Of a stretch of 10,431 bases of DNA, positions 1 through 6,542 are shown piece by piece. The stretch comes from an uncultured Verrucomicrobiota bacterium (GTDB lineage: Bacteria > Verrucomicrobiota > Verrucomicrobiae > Opitutales > Opitutaceae). The notes below the pieces were generated by a model. The model saw nothing but the letters and a program-made list of their open reading frames with translations. It did no database searches and was not told the DNA's origin. Location of the stretch: positions 1-10,431 of the forward strand of contig CAMLQS010000170.1 in NCBI GenBank assembly GCA_946482165.1, written 5' to 3'. The position numbers were made by a program, and so were the translations under genes. Positions within the stretch are counted from its first letter, which is position 1. Each line of letters begins with the position of its first letter.

Positions 1-1
1 G

Positions 2-583
2 GAACCCGATCTCGTTGTCTGCGGCCAGGCCGACAGCGCTCCCGCCGCCCTCCAACTGATCCAGCGCCTAAAGCCCGATCTCGCCGTCGTCGACATCACC
101 CTCAAGACGACGAGCGGCATCGAGCTGATGAAAAACGTGAAGGCGCTCCTTCCCGACCTCCCCGTGCTGATCATGTCCATGCACGACGAGAGCCTCTACG
201 CCGAACGCGCTCTCCGCGCCGGTGCCAAGGGCTACGTGATGAAGCATGAGGCGAGCGATCGCATCCTCACCGCGATCCGCAGCGTGATCGCCGGCGACCT
301 CTACCTGAGCGAGAAGATGAAGGAGAAGATGCTCCATCGTCTCGTTCGCAGCCGAAAGAACGAGGTCGTCTTCACCATCGACACCCTCAGCGACCGCGAG
401 ATGGAGGTGTTCCAGCTGATCGGAAACGGCTTTGGCACCCGGCAGATCGCCGAAAAGCTCAATCTCAGCGTCAAGACCATCGACTCCTACCGCGAGCACC
501 TGAAGTTGAAGCTCCGTTTGGAAAAGGGCTCCGACCTCGTGCGCCACGCCATCCAGTGGGTCCGCAGCGAAGGTGTGGTCTGA
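2..583 (+). CDS. LuxR/NarL-type two-component response regulator, 5' end missing
   Basis: The reading frame is open from the left edge, so the first 20-30 residues (first beta strand and acidic pocket) lie outside the window. What remains is a receiver domain followed by a helix-turn-helix output domain. The phosphoacceptor Asp is at 92-94 in the context AVVDITL. The conserved receiver Lys is at 242-244 in GYVMKHE, and the switch-region Ser is in LIMSMHDE. The C-terminal LuxR/GerE domain starts near 386 with LSDREMEVFQLI, followed by the recognition-helix region RQIAEKLNLSVKTIDSYREH. In this family a sensor histidine kinase phosphorylates the Asp and the dimer then binds promoter DNA. The kinase is not in the window, so the stimulus and targets are unknown. 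Two hairpins follow the stop codon, the second a clear terminator, so the gene ends its transcription unit. An internal ATG at 128 is not the start, because the domain continues upstream of it. Confidence 0.95.
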   Translation, partial: EPDLVVCGQADSAPAALQLIQRLKPDLAVVDITLKTTSGIELMKNVKALLPDLPVLIMSMHDESLYAERALRAGAKGYVMKHEASDRILTAIRSVIAGDLYLSEKMKEKMLHRLVRSRKNEVVFTIDTLSDREMEVFQLIGNGFGTRQIAEKLNLSVKTIDSYREHLKLKLRLEKGSDLVRHAIQWVRSEGVV

Positions 584-603
584 TGATCGTTCCGCCCGTT
601 TTT

Positions 604-626
604 GAGTCGCTTGTCCAAAGCGACTC
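604..626. repeat. Perfect intergenic palindrome (9-bp stem) after the response regulator
   Basis: GAGTCGCTT at 604-612 pairs perfectly with AAGCGACTC at 618-626 across a 5-base loop (GTCCA). Five T precede the stem and none follow it, so it does not look like an intrinsic terminator on the + strand. On the - strand the stem is followed by A residues, so it is not one there either. It could be a dispersed REP-type palindrome or a 3'-end stabilising hairpin. Only one copy is present in this window, so repeat status is unproven. Confidence 0.5.
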
Positions 627-690
627 CAAGACTTGACAGGCCGGCGGCGGTGAGCGCTCCCCGTTCTTCATATCACCCCTGATCGTCTCG

Positions 691-721
691 AAAAAAGCCG
701 CCCCTACCGGGCGGCTTTTTT
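691..721 (+). terminator. Rho-independent terminator of the response regulator gene
   Basis: GCCGCCC at 697-703 pairs with GGGCGGC at 709-715 around the loop CTACC. Six A precede and six T follow, so the full symmetrical stem is 13 bp. The GC-rich core plus T-run is a textbook intrinsic terminator for the response regulator transcript. Because of the A-run it could also stop transcription arriving on the - strand. Confidence 0.9.
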
Positions 722-937
722 AGCGTCTTCGGTGCCACTCCCTGCGCCGCCTCCGGGCCGACGGTTTGTTCCGGGCTCTTCGCTTCTTGGCCCGAATCGG
801 CCTCCGCCATCGGGCTCCTGGGCGGATTCGCGTTGCTCGGCATGCCGCCCGTCGTCGGGCGCATAATCCACTCCCACGCCCGCGTCGGGAAGCGCCCTGA
901 TATGTGAAGTTCCTCCGCGCGTGTATCCTCTTTCTAC
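722..937. other. Non-coding interval with two further hairpins
   Basis: I see no convincing protein gene here. A two-part hairpin can form from GGCCGA (756-761) with TCGGCC (797-802), enclosing CGGGC (772-776) with GCCCG (790-794). A second one is CGCCCG (846-851) with CGGGCG (856-861) around the tetraloop TCGT. In such GC-rich DNA, short stems like these can arise by chance. No confident promoter was found for the structured element downstream. The stretch could be the promoter region or the 5' part of the RNA described at 938-1109. Confidence 0.35.
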
Positions 938-1021
938 TTCGGTGACCGGTCGGCTGGACGGATGGCCACTTGTTAGATACCCCAAGGCAGCGCGACGGCC
1001 ATTTGCCTTCCGGTCACCGAA
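938..1021 (+). ncRNA. Candidate structured RNA: closing stem with nested H-type pseudoknot
   Basis: Three exact complementarities nest here. P1 is a perfect 12-bp stem: TTCGGTGACCGG (938-949) with CCGGTCACCGAA (1010-1021). P2 is ATGGCC (962-967) with GGCCAT (997-1002). A pseudoknot stem can form from AAGGCA (984-989), inside the P2 loop, and TGCCTT (1004-1009), just outside it. The 3' strands of P2, the pseudoknot and P1 lie nearly end to end (997-1002, 1004-1009, 1010-1021), a layout that would allow coaxial stacking. P2 can instead be lengthened to 959-967/997-1005 with two G-U pairs, which would exclude part of the pseudoknot and so suggests two alternative folds. An intrinsic terminator follows 52 bases later and glgX lies beyond it. 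I do not recognise a known riboswitch, 6S RNA, SRP RNA, RNase P RNA or tmRNA. The orientation is inferred from the terminator. It could be a stand-alone small RNA or a glgX leader. Confidence 0.4.
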
Positions 1022-1073
1022 AACTGTTTTTCCCTGTTGGTTGCTCCTTTGCCGCTCTCGGCCGTGGTCCAAG

Positions 1074-1109
1074 AAAATCCCTGCGCCTCCCCTGCGCCGG
1101 GATTTTTTT
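1074..1109 (+). terminator. Rho-independent terminator upstream of glgX
   Basis: AAAATCCC at 1074-1081 pairs with GGGATTTT at 1099-1106, and GCGC (1083-1086) can pair with GCGC (1094-1097) inside the loop. The stem runs into seven T at 1103-1109. It is 86 bases upstream of the chosen glgX start and points in the same direction. No protein gene ends just before it. It therefore either ends a small RNA encoded in 722-1073 or acts as an attenuator in the glgX leader. Confidence 0.75.
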
Positions 1110-1194
1110 GTGTCATGCGCGGGGGCTTACCCGAAGGGTATCACGGCGGGCCGCTCGCTTTCGGGCCACGACATCGGCCGATAGGCTGTGGGGG

Positions 1195-3486
1195 ATGCAA
1201 AACCCGAGCCTTTCCCCGGCCCCGCAAACCCATCCCGCCCCTGCGGCGCCTTTCATCACGGACGACTCCGTCGACACCGCCAAACATAGCGCCGCCGGAG
1301 GGCGCCCTCGCGAGGTCTGGCAAGGCCGGCCGTATCCGCTCGGCGCCACATGGTCGGGCGAAGGCGTGAACTTCGCGCTCTTCTCCGAAAACGCCACGGG
1401 CGTGCTCCTTTGCCTTTTCGATGACATCGGCCAGGCCGAGGTCGAGCGCGTGCGTCTCGTCGAGCGCACCGACCAGGTCTGGCACTGCTTCATCCCCGGC
1501 CTGCGTCCCGGCCAGCTCTACGGCTATCGCGTGGAAGGCCCCTACGAGCCCGAACAGGGGCATCGCTTCAACGCCCACAAGGTGGTTCTCGATCCGTATG
1601 CCAAAGCCATCGCGGGCGAGGTGCGCTGGAGCGAGGCGATGTATGGTTACGAAATCGGCCATGCCGACGCCGATCTGAGTTTCGACGAACGCGACAACGC
1701 CGCCGACACGCTCAAGGGCGTCGTCATCAACCCCGCGTTTGACTGGGAGCACGACCGCCCGCCCCTGCGGCCGCTCCATGAGACCGTGATCTACGAGACG
1801 CACGTGCGCGGCTTCTCCAAACTATGGGACGCCGTTCCTGCGGATCTCCGCGGCACCTACTCCGGACTCGGTTGCCCGGCCGCGATAGACTATTTCAAAA
1901 AGCTCGGCGTCACCGCGGTCGAGCTCATGCCGGTGCATCATTTCGTCGATTCGCAGCATCTGCTTGATCGAGGACTGCGCGAGTATTGGGGCTACAACAC
2001 CATCGGCTTCTTCGCCCCCGAGGCGCGTTTCAGCAGCGATGGCGATCGCGGTTCCCAAGTCGAAGAATTCAAGGCGATGGTGAAGAACCTCCACGCGGCC
2101 GGTCTCGAGGTCGTTCTCGACGTCGTCTACAACCACACCGCCGAGGGCAGCCATCTCGGCCCCACGCTTTCTTTCCGCGGCATCGACAACCGCGTCTACT
2201 ACCGCCAGGTCGGCGACGCGCCCCGCTACTACATGGACTACACCGGCACGGGCAACACGCTGGATGTGCCGCATCCGCGCGTGCTCCAGCTCCTGATGGA
2301 CAGCCTGCGCTACTGGGTCACCGAGATGCACGTGGACGGCTTCCGCTTCGATCTCGCCTCCGCGCTCGCGCGCGAACTCCACGAGGTTCGCAAGCTTGGC
2401 GCGTTCTTCGACGTGATCCACCAGGACCCGATCGTCTCCCAGGTGAAGCTCATCGCCGAGCCCTGGGACGTGGGCGAGGGCGGCTACCAGGTGGGCAACT
2501 TCCCCGTGCTCTGGGCGGAATGGAACGGCCGCTATCGCGACACGATTCGTCGCTATTGGAAGGGCGAGCCCGGGCACATGGGCGATCTCGCCTACCGCCT
2601 CTGCGGCAGCGCCGACCTCTACGAGGCGACGGGCCGCACTCCCTCCGCGAGCATCAACTTCGTGACCGCCCACGATGGCTTCACTCTCCGCGACCTCTTT
2701 TCCTTCAACGAGCGCCACAACGAGGCCAACGGGGAGGAAAACCGCGACGGCGAAAGCAACAACAACTCCTGGAACTGCGGCCATGAGGGGCTCGACGCGC
2801 CCGACGACGCGCTCGCTCTGCGTCGCCGCATGCAACGCAACCTGCTCGCCACGCTTCTTCTCTCGCAGGGCGTTCCGATGCTGCGCGGCGGCGATGAGCG
2901 GGGCTGCACCCAGCAGGGTAACAACAACGCCTACTGCCAGGACAACGAGTTGAGCTGGCTCGGCTGGAACTTCACTCCCGAAAGCGAGGCGTTGCTCGAG
3001 TTTACCCGGCGCTTGATCGAGCTGCGGCGGCGTCATGTCACCTTCCGCCGCCCGAAGTTTTTCCAAGGCCGTCCCCTGCGGGGCGGGGGAGTGAAGGACA
3101 TCACCTGGTATTCGGCCAATGGCGACGAGATGGACGACGCCGCCTGGGGCGCGGATTTCGCCAAGGTCGTGGGCATGATGCTCTCCGGCGATGCGCTGCA
3201 TTTGAACGACGAGCAAGGCCGGCCGCTCAACGACGACACCTTCCTCCTCTACTTCAATTCGCACCACGAGGAAGTCGGGGTGCGGCTGCCTTCCTCGCGC
3301 CGCGCGCGTTGGGCGCTGCTTCTCGACACCTCGCGCGAGGAGGGCTTTGTCGCCGAGCCGCCGGTTTGCCCCGGCGACGCGCGCCATGTGCTGTCGGCCA
3401 GAAGTCTCGTGATGTTCGTCCTTCGCGAAGGCTCGACCGAGCAGGCGCGCTCCCGCCGCACGCGGCGCAACACCAAGCGAGCATAG
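1195..3486 (+). CDS. glgX: Glycogen debranching enzyme (GH13 isoamylase type)
   Basis: The 763-residue product hydrolyses alpha-1,6 branch points of glycogen or limit dextrin in the cytoplasm. A proline-rich N-terminal extension (about 1-42) is followed by a CBM48-type domain from VWQGRPYPLGATW (41-53) and the GH13 barrel. The four GH13 regions are intact: DVVYNH from D309, DGFRFDLAS with R384 and nucleophile D386, LIAEPWD with acid/base E422, and TAHDGF with H493/D494. The C-terminal beta domain includes DDTFLLYFNSHHE. The start is the ATG at 1195, preceded by a GGGGG stretch. The frame stays open upstream to about 970, but that part has an unnatural composition and contains the terminator at 1074-1109. 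A 10-bp palindrome, ATCGGCCGAT (1173-1182), sits just before the start and could be an operator or chance. No other glycogen gene is adjacent. The length is slightly above the usual roughly 700 residues because of the N-terminal extension. Confidence 0.95.
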   Translation: MQNPSLSPAPQTHPAPAAPFITDDSVDTAKHSAAGGRPREVWQGRPYPLGATWSGEGVNFALFSENATGVLLCLFDDIGQAEVERVRLVERTDQVWHCFIPGLRPGQLYGYRVEGPYEPEQGHRFNAHKVVLDPYAKAIAGEVRWSEAMYGYEIGHADADLSFDERDNAADTLKGVVINPAFDWEHDRPPLRPLHETVIYETHVRGFSKLWDAVPADLRGTYSGLGCPAAIDYFKKLGVTAVELMPVHHFVDSQHLLDRGLREYWGYNTIGFFAPEARFSSDGDRGSQVEEFKAMVKNLHAAGLEVVLDVVYNHTAEGSHLGPTLSFRGIDNRVYYRQVGDAPRYYMDYTGTGNTLDVPHPRVLQLLMDSLRYWVTEMHVDGFRFDLASALARELHEVRKLGAFFDVIHQDPIVSQVKLIAEPWDVGEGGYQVGNFPVLWAEWNGRYRDTIRRYWKGEPGHMGDLAYRLCGSADLYEATGRTPSASINFVTAHDGFTLRDLFSFNERHNEANGEENRDGESNNNSWNCGHEGLDAPDDALALRRRMQRNLLATLLLSQGVPMLRGGDERGCTQQGNNNAYCQDNELSWLGWNFTPESEALLEFTRRLIELRRRHVTFRRPKFFQGRPLRGGGVKDITWYSANGDEMDDAAWGADFAKVVGMMLSGDALHLNDEQGRPLNDDTFLLYFNSHHEEVGVRLPSSRRARWALLLDTSREEGFVAEPPVCPGDARHVLSARSLVMFVLREGSTEQARSRRTRRNTKRA

Positions 3487-3549
3487 GGTGCGGGCGGATT
3501 TCGCTTCATGCCGCGATTTCGAGGCCCGCCGGGGGCGCGTCGGACGCTT

Positions 3550-4791
3550 TCAAAAGCAGAGCCAGCCCGCCAATCCGGCGCCCGCGACGATGGCGGGAAT
3601 GGTGAGTTTGTTTTTCCAGCGATAGACCACCGCGAGCGCGGCGAGAAATATGAGCGCGGCCTTGAAATTCGGAATCGCGACCGCGCCCAGGCCCAGTGTC
3701 GTCACGATGATAAGCCCCACCACGCCCGCCGCGACTCCTTCGAGGAAGCTATGCAGGGTCGGGTTCCGGATCACCGCTTCGAGGTGCCGGTAGAACAGAA
3801 TCGAAAAGAGAAAAGCCGGCAGGAAAACCCCGATCGTCATCGCGAGCGCGCCCGGCGGGCCGCCCCCGAAGTAGCCGACGAAGGTCGAAAAGATGATCAG
3901 CGGCGCGGGCAGGATTCCCGAGAGCGCCACGCCATCGAGAAAATCGCGCTCCGACATCCACGCTCCGCGCTCGACCGCGTCTTCACGCAGAAACGGGATG
4001 GCGGTATACGCGCCGCCAAAGGTGAGCAGCCCCGCGCGCAGACCCGAGGCGAACAGCGCAGGCGCGGTGGCCTGCCCGGTCTGGGCTTTCTCCGCCTTGG
4101 CGATGGCCTGCCGCGCCGGTATGAGCGGCTCGGTTCCGGCGATCACCGGAGACAGCTGCCACACCGCCACGGCGAAGGCAGCCGCGACGAGCACGGCGCC
4201 TATCCAGCGGCGTCGCGCCGCCACCACGTAGGCGGCGCCCGCGAGCGGCAGCGTGACGTAGAACGAAATTCCGAGGAGCTCGCCGGACGCGGCGAGAATG
4301 CCGATCACCCAAAGCGGCGCATTTGTCAGGCAATGGCCGCCGATGCGGTGGCAGGCGCGCACGATAAGGGCGATCACGGCCGGTTGTATTCCAAGGAACA
4401 CCGCTTGAAACACCGTCGCGCTGAGGTTCATCGACAGATAAAGCCACGACAGCAAAAACATCAGGACAAAGCCGGGCAGCATGAAGCCAAGCCCCGCGAG
4501 CACACCGCCCAGGCGCCCGCGTGAAAGCATTCCGAAGTGAACGCACAGTTCGTGCGCCTCCGGCCCGGGCAGCACCTGGTAGATCGCCAGCAGCCGCTTG
4601 AAATGGCCGGGCGTGACCCATTTTTCCTCCGTCACGAGCTCCTGCCGGATCATGTCGATCTGCGCGACCGGCCCGCCCCACGCGAGCAAACCGAAGCGCA
4701 GAAAGCGGCGGAACAGTTTGCCGTAGGATTCGGCGGGCGCGTTGACGGCATCTTCTGCCGGCGAGGATGCGGAAGTGTGCGGGTCACTCAT
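3550..4791 (-). CDS. chrA: Chromate efflux transporter ChrA (CHR family)
   Basis: This 413-residue integral membrane protein belongs to the long-chain CHR family, which exports chromate from the cytoplasm. It has the expected two homologous halves: FGLLAWGGPVAQ (33-44) with QVLPGPEAH (72-80) in the first, and LTFGGAYTAIPFLRE (256-270) with GILPAPLII (292-300) in the second. Many hydrophobic segments lie between and after them, for example around 98-140 and 353-390. A polar linker (about 222-244) joins the halves. The chosen start is the ATG at 4791, giving MSDPHTSASS. It overlaps the chrB stop by four bases (ATGA), so the two genes are very likely translationally coupled. Longer upstream extensions of this frame are shadows inside chrB. 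It converges with glgX across about 60 bases; there a weak 6-bp inverted repeat (3490-3495/3524-3529) has no T-run, so I see no clear terminator. Confidence 0.93.
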   Translation of the reverse strand: MSDPHTSASSPAEDAVNAPAESYGKLFRRFLRFGLLAWGGPVAQIDMIRQELVTEEKWVTPGHFKRLLAIYQVLPGPEAHELCVHFGMLSRGRLGGVLAGLGFMLPGFVLMFLLSWLYLSMNLSATVFQAVFLGIQPAVIALIVRACHRIGGHCLTNAPLWVIGILAASGELLGISFYVTLPLAGAAYVVAARRRWIGAVLVAAAFAVAVWQLSPVIAGTEPLIPARQAIAKAEKAQTGQATAPALFASGLRAGLLTFGGAYTAIPFLREDAVERGAWMSERDFLDGVALSGILPAPLIIFSTFVGYFGGGPPGALAMTIGVFLPAFLFSILFYRHLEAVIRNPTLHSFLEGVAAGVVGLIIVTTLGLGAVAIPNFKAALIFLAALAVVYRWKNKLTIPAIVAGAGLAGWLCF

Positions 4792-5717
4792 GGGTGTTTT
4801 CGAAGGAACTCGTAGAGGGCGTCGAAGCATTCGCCGCCACGTTCGAGGAGCTTTTCGTCGGACCATCCAAGCCGGCCCCATCCCTTCAGGACGCGATCAA
4901 GGCCGACGCATTCGGTCCGCGCATATTTCCCGTCTTCGATGTCGGCCGCATGCACCATCTCCGCCATCCGCCGCAGGGCGGGGTCGTCGATGCCGAAACG
5001 TTTGACCAAGGTCTCGAAAGTGCAGTCGTCCCCGTGGTGCGTGAACTCCACGCCGATCATGTCGTAAGGCAACGCGTCCGGATACGCCTCCGGGGTATTG
5101 CCAAAAACAAACCGGGCCTGCGGATCGATACACCGCCGGATGAGCCAGGCCGACCCGACCCGATCAATCTCGGGCCGGGGACGGGTCAACCAAGTGCGGG
5201 CACGGAATCGCTTCGAAGAGAGAATAGCCGGCGCCGCCGTTTTTCTCGCGTGCAGCGTGCGTGCGCGCTCCAGCTGCATCTTCGCTTCCTCCGACTGCGG
5301 CGCGTGAAAGAAATCAATCTGCCGGATCTCCTCCACGCGGGCCGAGAACCGAGCCAGCTCCGCGTCAAAAGTCTCGGTGGGCTTCCGTCGGTTGGCCGCT
5401 ATGAACGCTCCGATGTCGGCGACAAAAGCGGCATATTCCTCCGCGCGCGCCGCATTGAACATCTGGACGATATCGTCGTCCGAGATGCCCTCGATGTCCG
5501 TCGCGTAGATCAACGTGGCCTCGCCGCCGTTTTCCCGCACCTGCTGGGCGAGCCACTGGAATCGCTCCCGATGCCGCGGTTCATCCGGCAGCACATAAGC
5601 CGATGTTTTGAGCGCGACCGCGCCGGACTTCTTCAACTGGCGCCAAAGGCTCACGCGCGAGGAGCCCTTGCGCGCCGGCAGGCCATATAGAAGCAGAAGC
5701 CAGTTCCGCGGTTTCAT
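4788..5717 (-). CDS. chrB: Chromate-resistance regulator ChrB
   Basis: This 309-residue protein matches the two-part layout of ChrB, which in characterised chr operons senses chromate and controls chrA. The N-terminal domain begins NWLLLLYGLPARKGSSRVSLW (residues 5-25) and runs to about 165. The C-terminal domain begins with IDRVGSAWLIRRCIDPQARF (184-203) and contains the family-typical VEFTHHGDDCTFETL (223-237), with neighbouring His, Asp and Cys residues that could bind metal or oxyanion. The start is the ATG at 5717, where the family similarity begins. The frame is open far upstream, but that part has a non-protein-like composition and covers the palindrome at 5736-5751. There is no obvious Shine-Dalgarno sequence. 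chrA follows with a 4-base overlap. Autoregulation through the palindrome is inferred, not shown. Confidence 0.92.
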   Translation of the reverse strand: MKPRNWLLLLYGLPARKGSSRVSLWRQLKKSGAVALKTSAYVLPDEPRHRERFQWLAQQVRENGGEATLIYATDIEGISDDDIVQMFNAARAEEYAAFVADIGAFIAANRRKPTETFDAELARFSARVEEIRQIDFFHAPQSEEAKMQLERARTLHARKTAAPAILSSKRFRARTWLTRPRPEIDRVGSAWLIRRCIDPQARFVFGNTPEAYPDALPYDMIGVEFTHHGDDCTFETLVKRFGIDDPALRRMAEMVHAADIEDGKYARTECVGLDRVLKGWGRLGWSDEKLLERGGECFDALYEFLRKHP

Positions 5718-5735
5718 CCGGACGGGATGCCGGTG

Positions 5736-5751
5736 TGTAACGGATGTTACA
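5736..5751. promoter_or_regulatory. Candidate operator palindrome upstream of chrB
   Basis: TGTAAC (5736-5741) and GTTACA (5746-5751) form a perfect inverted repeat with a 4-base spacer, ending 18 bases upstream of the chrB ATG. That position is where a repressor could block the promoter or transcription start of chrBA. It lies in the 162-base divergent interval between chrB and the + strand gene starting at 5880. A further 8-bp palindrome, TCATATGA, and two TGGAAC copies 20 bases apart lie at about 5755-5780. ChrB is the obvious candidate ligand-responsive binder, by inference. Clear -10 and -35 boxes were not identified. Confidence 0.5.
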
Positions 5752-5879
5752 ACGTGGAACTTGAGTTCATATGATGGAACGGGCTTCCCGTCGGAAGGGC
5801 CCGGAGTCGCCGGACCGATGCGTCCATACCGCGCACGAGCTTGATTTCGGCTCTTCTTGTCGTCTAGGTGCCGCCCGAA

Positions 5880-6329
5880 ATGCGGAGTCGTCGCTCCATT
5901 CTCTGTGCCGTGCTCCTTGCCGTGATTTGGCTCATGGCGCTGCTGCATGTCGGGCTGGAGGCAAACGGCCTCCTGATGGAGCACGACCACCATTCCGCGC
6001 CGCACTCGCACGCGGAGCCGGCATTCGCCGGCGATGATCACGGTCACTCCGACCACGACCGCCCCGAACCGACTTCAGGCGACGATGGCCACGACTCTTT
6101 CGTGGCTCGGGCGATGGTTTCCGTTGCGCGCGGGGTGGCGTCGACCTGGCTCCTTTTCGCCTGTGCGTTCCCCTTTGTGGGCGTGGTCCTTTGGCTCGCG
6201 AGCCGCCTAGGCATCGCGGCCGTCGCCCGTTTCGCCCTGCCGCGGATACCCGAACACCACGCGCCGGCCGAATGGCATTTCGTCCGGCGGTGTGTCGCGG
6301 AGTCTTTGGCACCGCCCACATTGGTCTAA
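5880..6329 (+). CDS. Small histidine-rich membrane protein of unknown function
   Basis: I do not recognise a named family for this 149-residue protein. A hydrophobic helix (about 8-27) is followed by a histidine- and aspartate-rich stretch (about 34-72, including MEHDHHSAPHSHAE and DDHGHSDHDR). A second hydrophobic helix (about 88-112) and a soluble C-terminal tail come next. With two membrane helices, the His-rich loop could face the periplasm and bind divalent metal. The ATG at 5880 is preferred over the in-frame GTG at 5868 because TAGGTG at 5865-5870 then serves as a plausible ribosome binding site, and residues 1-7 form a basic n-region. It is divergent from chrB and lies 213 bases upstream of the hupE-like gene in the same direction. 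Function and membrane topology are inferred from composition only. Confidence 0.7.
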   Translation: MRSRRSILCAVLLAVIWLMALLHVGLEANGLLMEHDHHSAPHSHAEPAFAGDDHGHSDHDRPEPTSGDDGHDSFVARAMVSVARGVASTWLLFACAFPFVGVVLWLASRLGIAAVARFALPRIPEHHAPAEWHFVRRCVAESLAPPTLV

Positions 6330-6542
6330 ACCCCCTCGGGAATTGAAGGCCCTGCGGAGTCGCGCTTGCCGGGCTCGTGCCGTGCCGTTGTGACGTGTCG
6401 CGGCGGCGTTTCCCTCGGGCGCGAATTTTTCCGGGGCTGCATGTCCCGTCCGCCGAAACCGCCGTCGATGCGCGCCGGCGTTCCTGTCCAAGCCTTTTCT
6501 GCGTCAATCCATCTATCCACCTGATCCGATACGAAAACCATC

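Noticed and set aside
673..864. A 63-residue - strand ORF with GGGAG six bases before its ATG and GC-rich third positions.
   Set aside because: The strong terminator at 691-721 lies inside it, the product is low-complexity and unrecognised, and the GC-rich third positions are weak evidence in such DNA.
973..983. TTAGATACCCC resembles a conserved stretch of 16S rRNA.
   Set aside because: The match is about ten bases and the flanks do not match rRNA, so it is chance.
704..1072. A 122-residue - strand ORF whose stop falls in the terminator loop.
   Set aside because: Its composition (Gly, Arg, Glu, Pro) is that of a shadow frame, third positions are not GC-rich, and it is antisense to the structured region.
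970..1194. In-frame upstream extension of glgX from a TTG at 970.
   Set aside because: The extension has no GlgX similarity, is rich in Arg, Cys and Gly, and would carry an intrinsic terminator inside the coding sequence. The ATG at 1195 with the G-rich stretch before it is a better start.
1822..3387. A long (521-residue) open frame antisense to glgX.
   Set aside because: It mirrors the GC-rich codon pattern of glgX, shows no domain, and glgX has all its catalytic motifs on the other strand.
3490..3529. A possible terminator between convergent glgX and chrA (GCGGGC/GCCCGC).
   Set aside because: The stem is only 6 bp, the loop is 28 bases, and there is no T-run on either strand.
3508..4524. 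A 338-residue + strand open frame antisense to chrA.
   Set aside because: The product is a charged, low-complexity string rich in Arg, His and Glu, while the opposite strand encodes a complete ChrA.
5718..6056. Upstream extension of chrB to an ATG at 6056.
   Set aside because: It would overlap the 5880 gene and the operator palindrome, and its sequence is not ChrB-like. Family similarity begins at the ATG at 5717.
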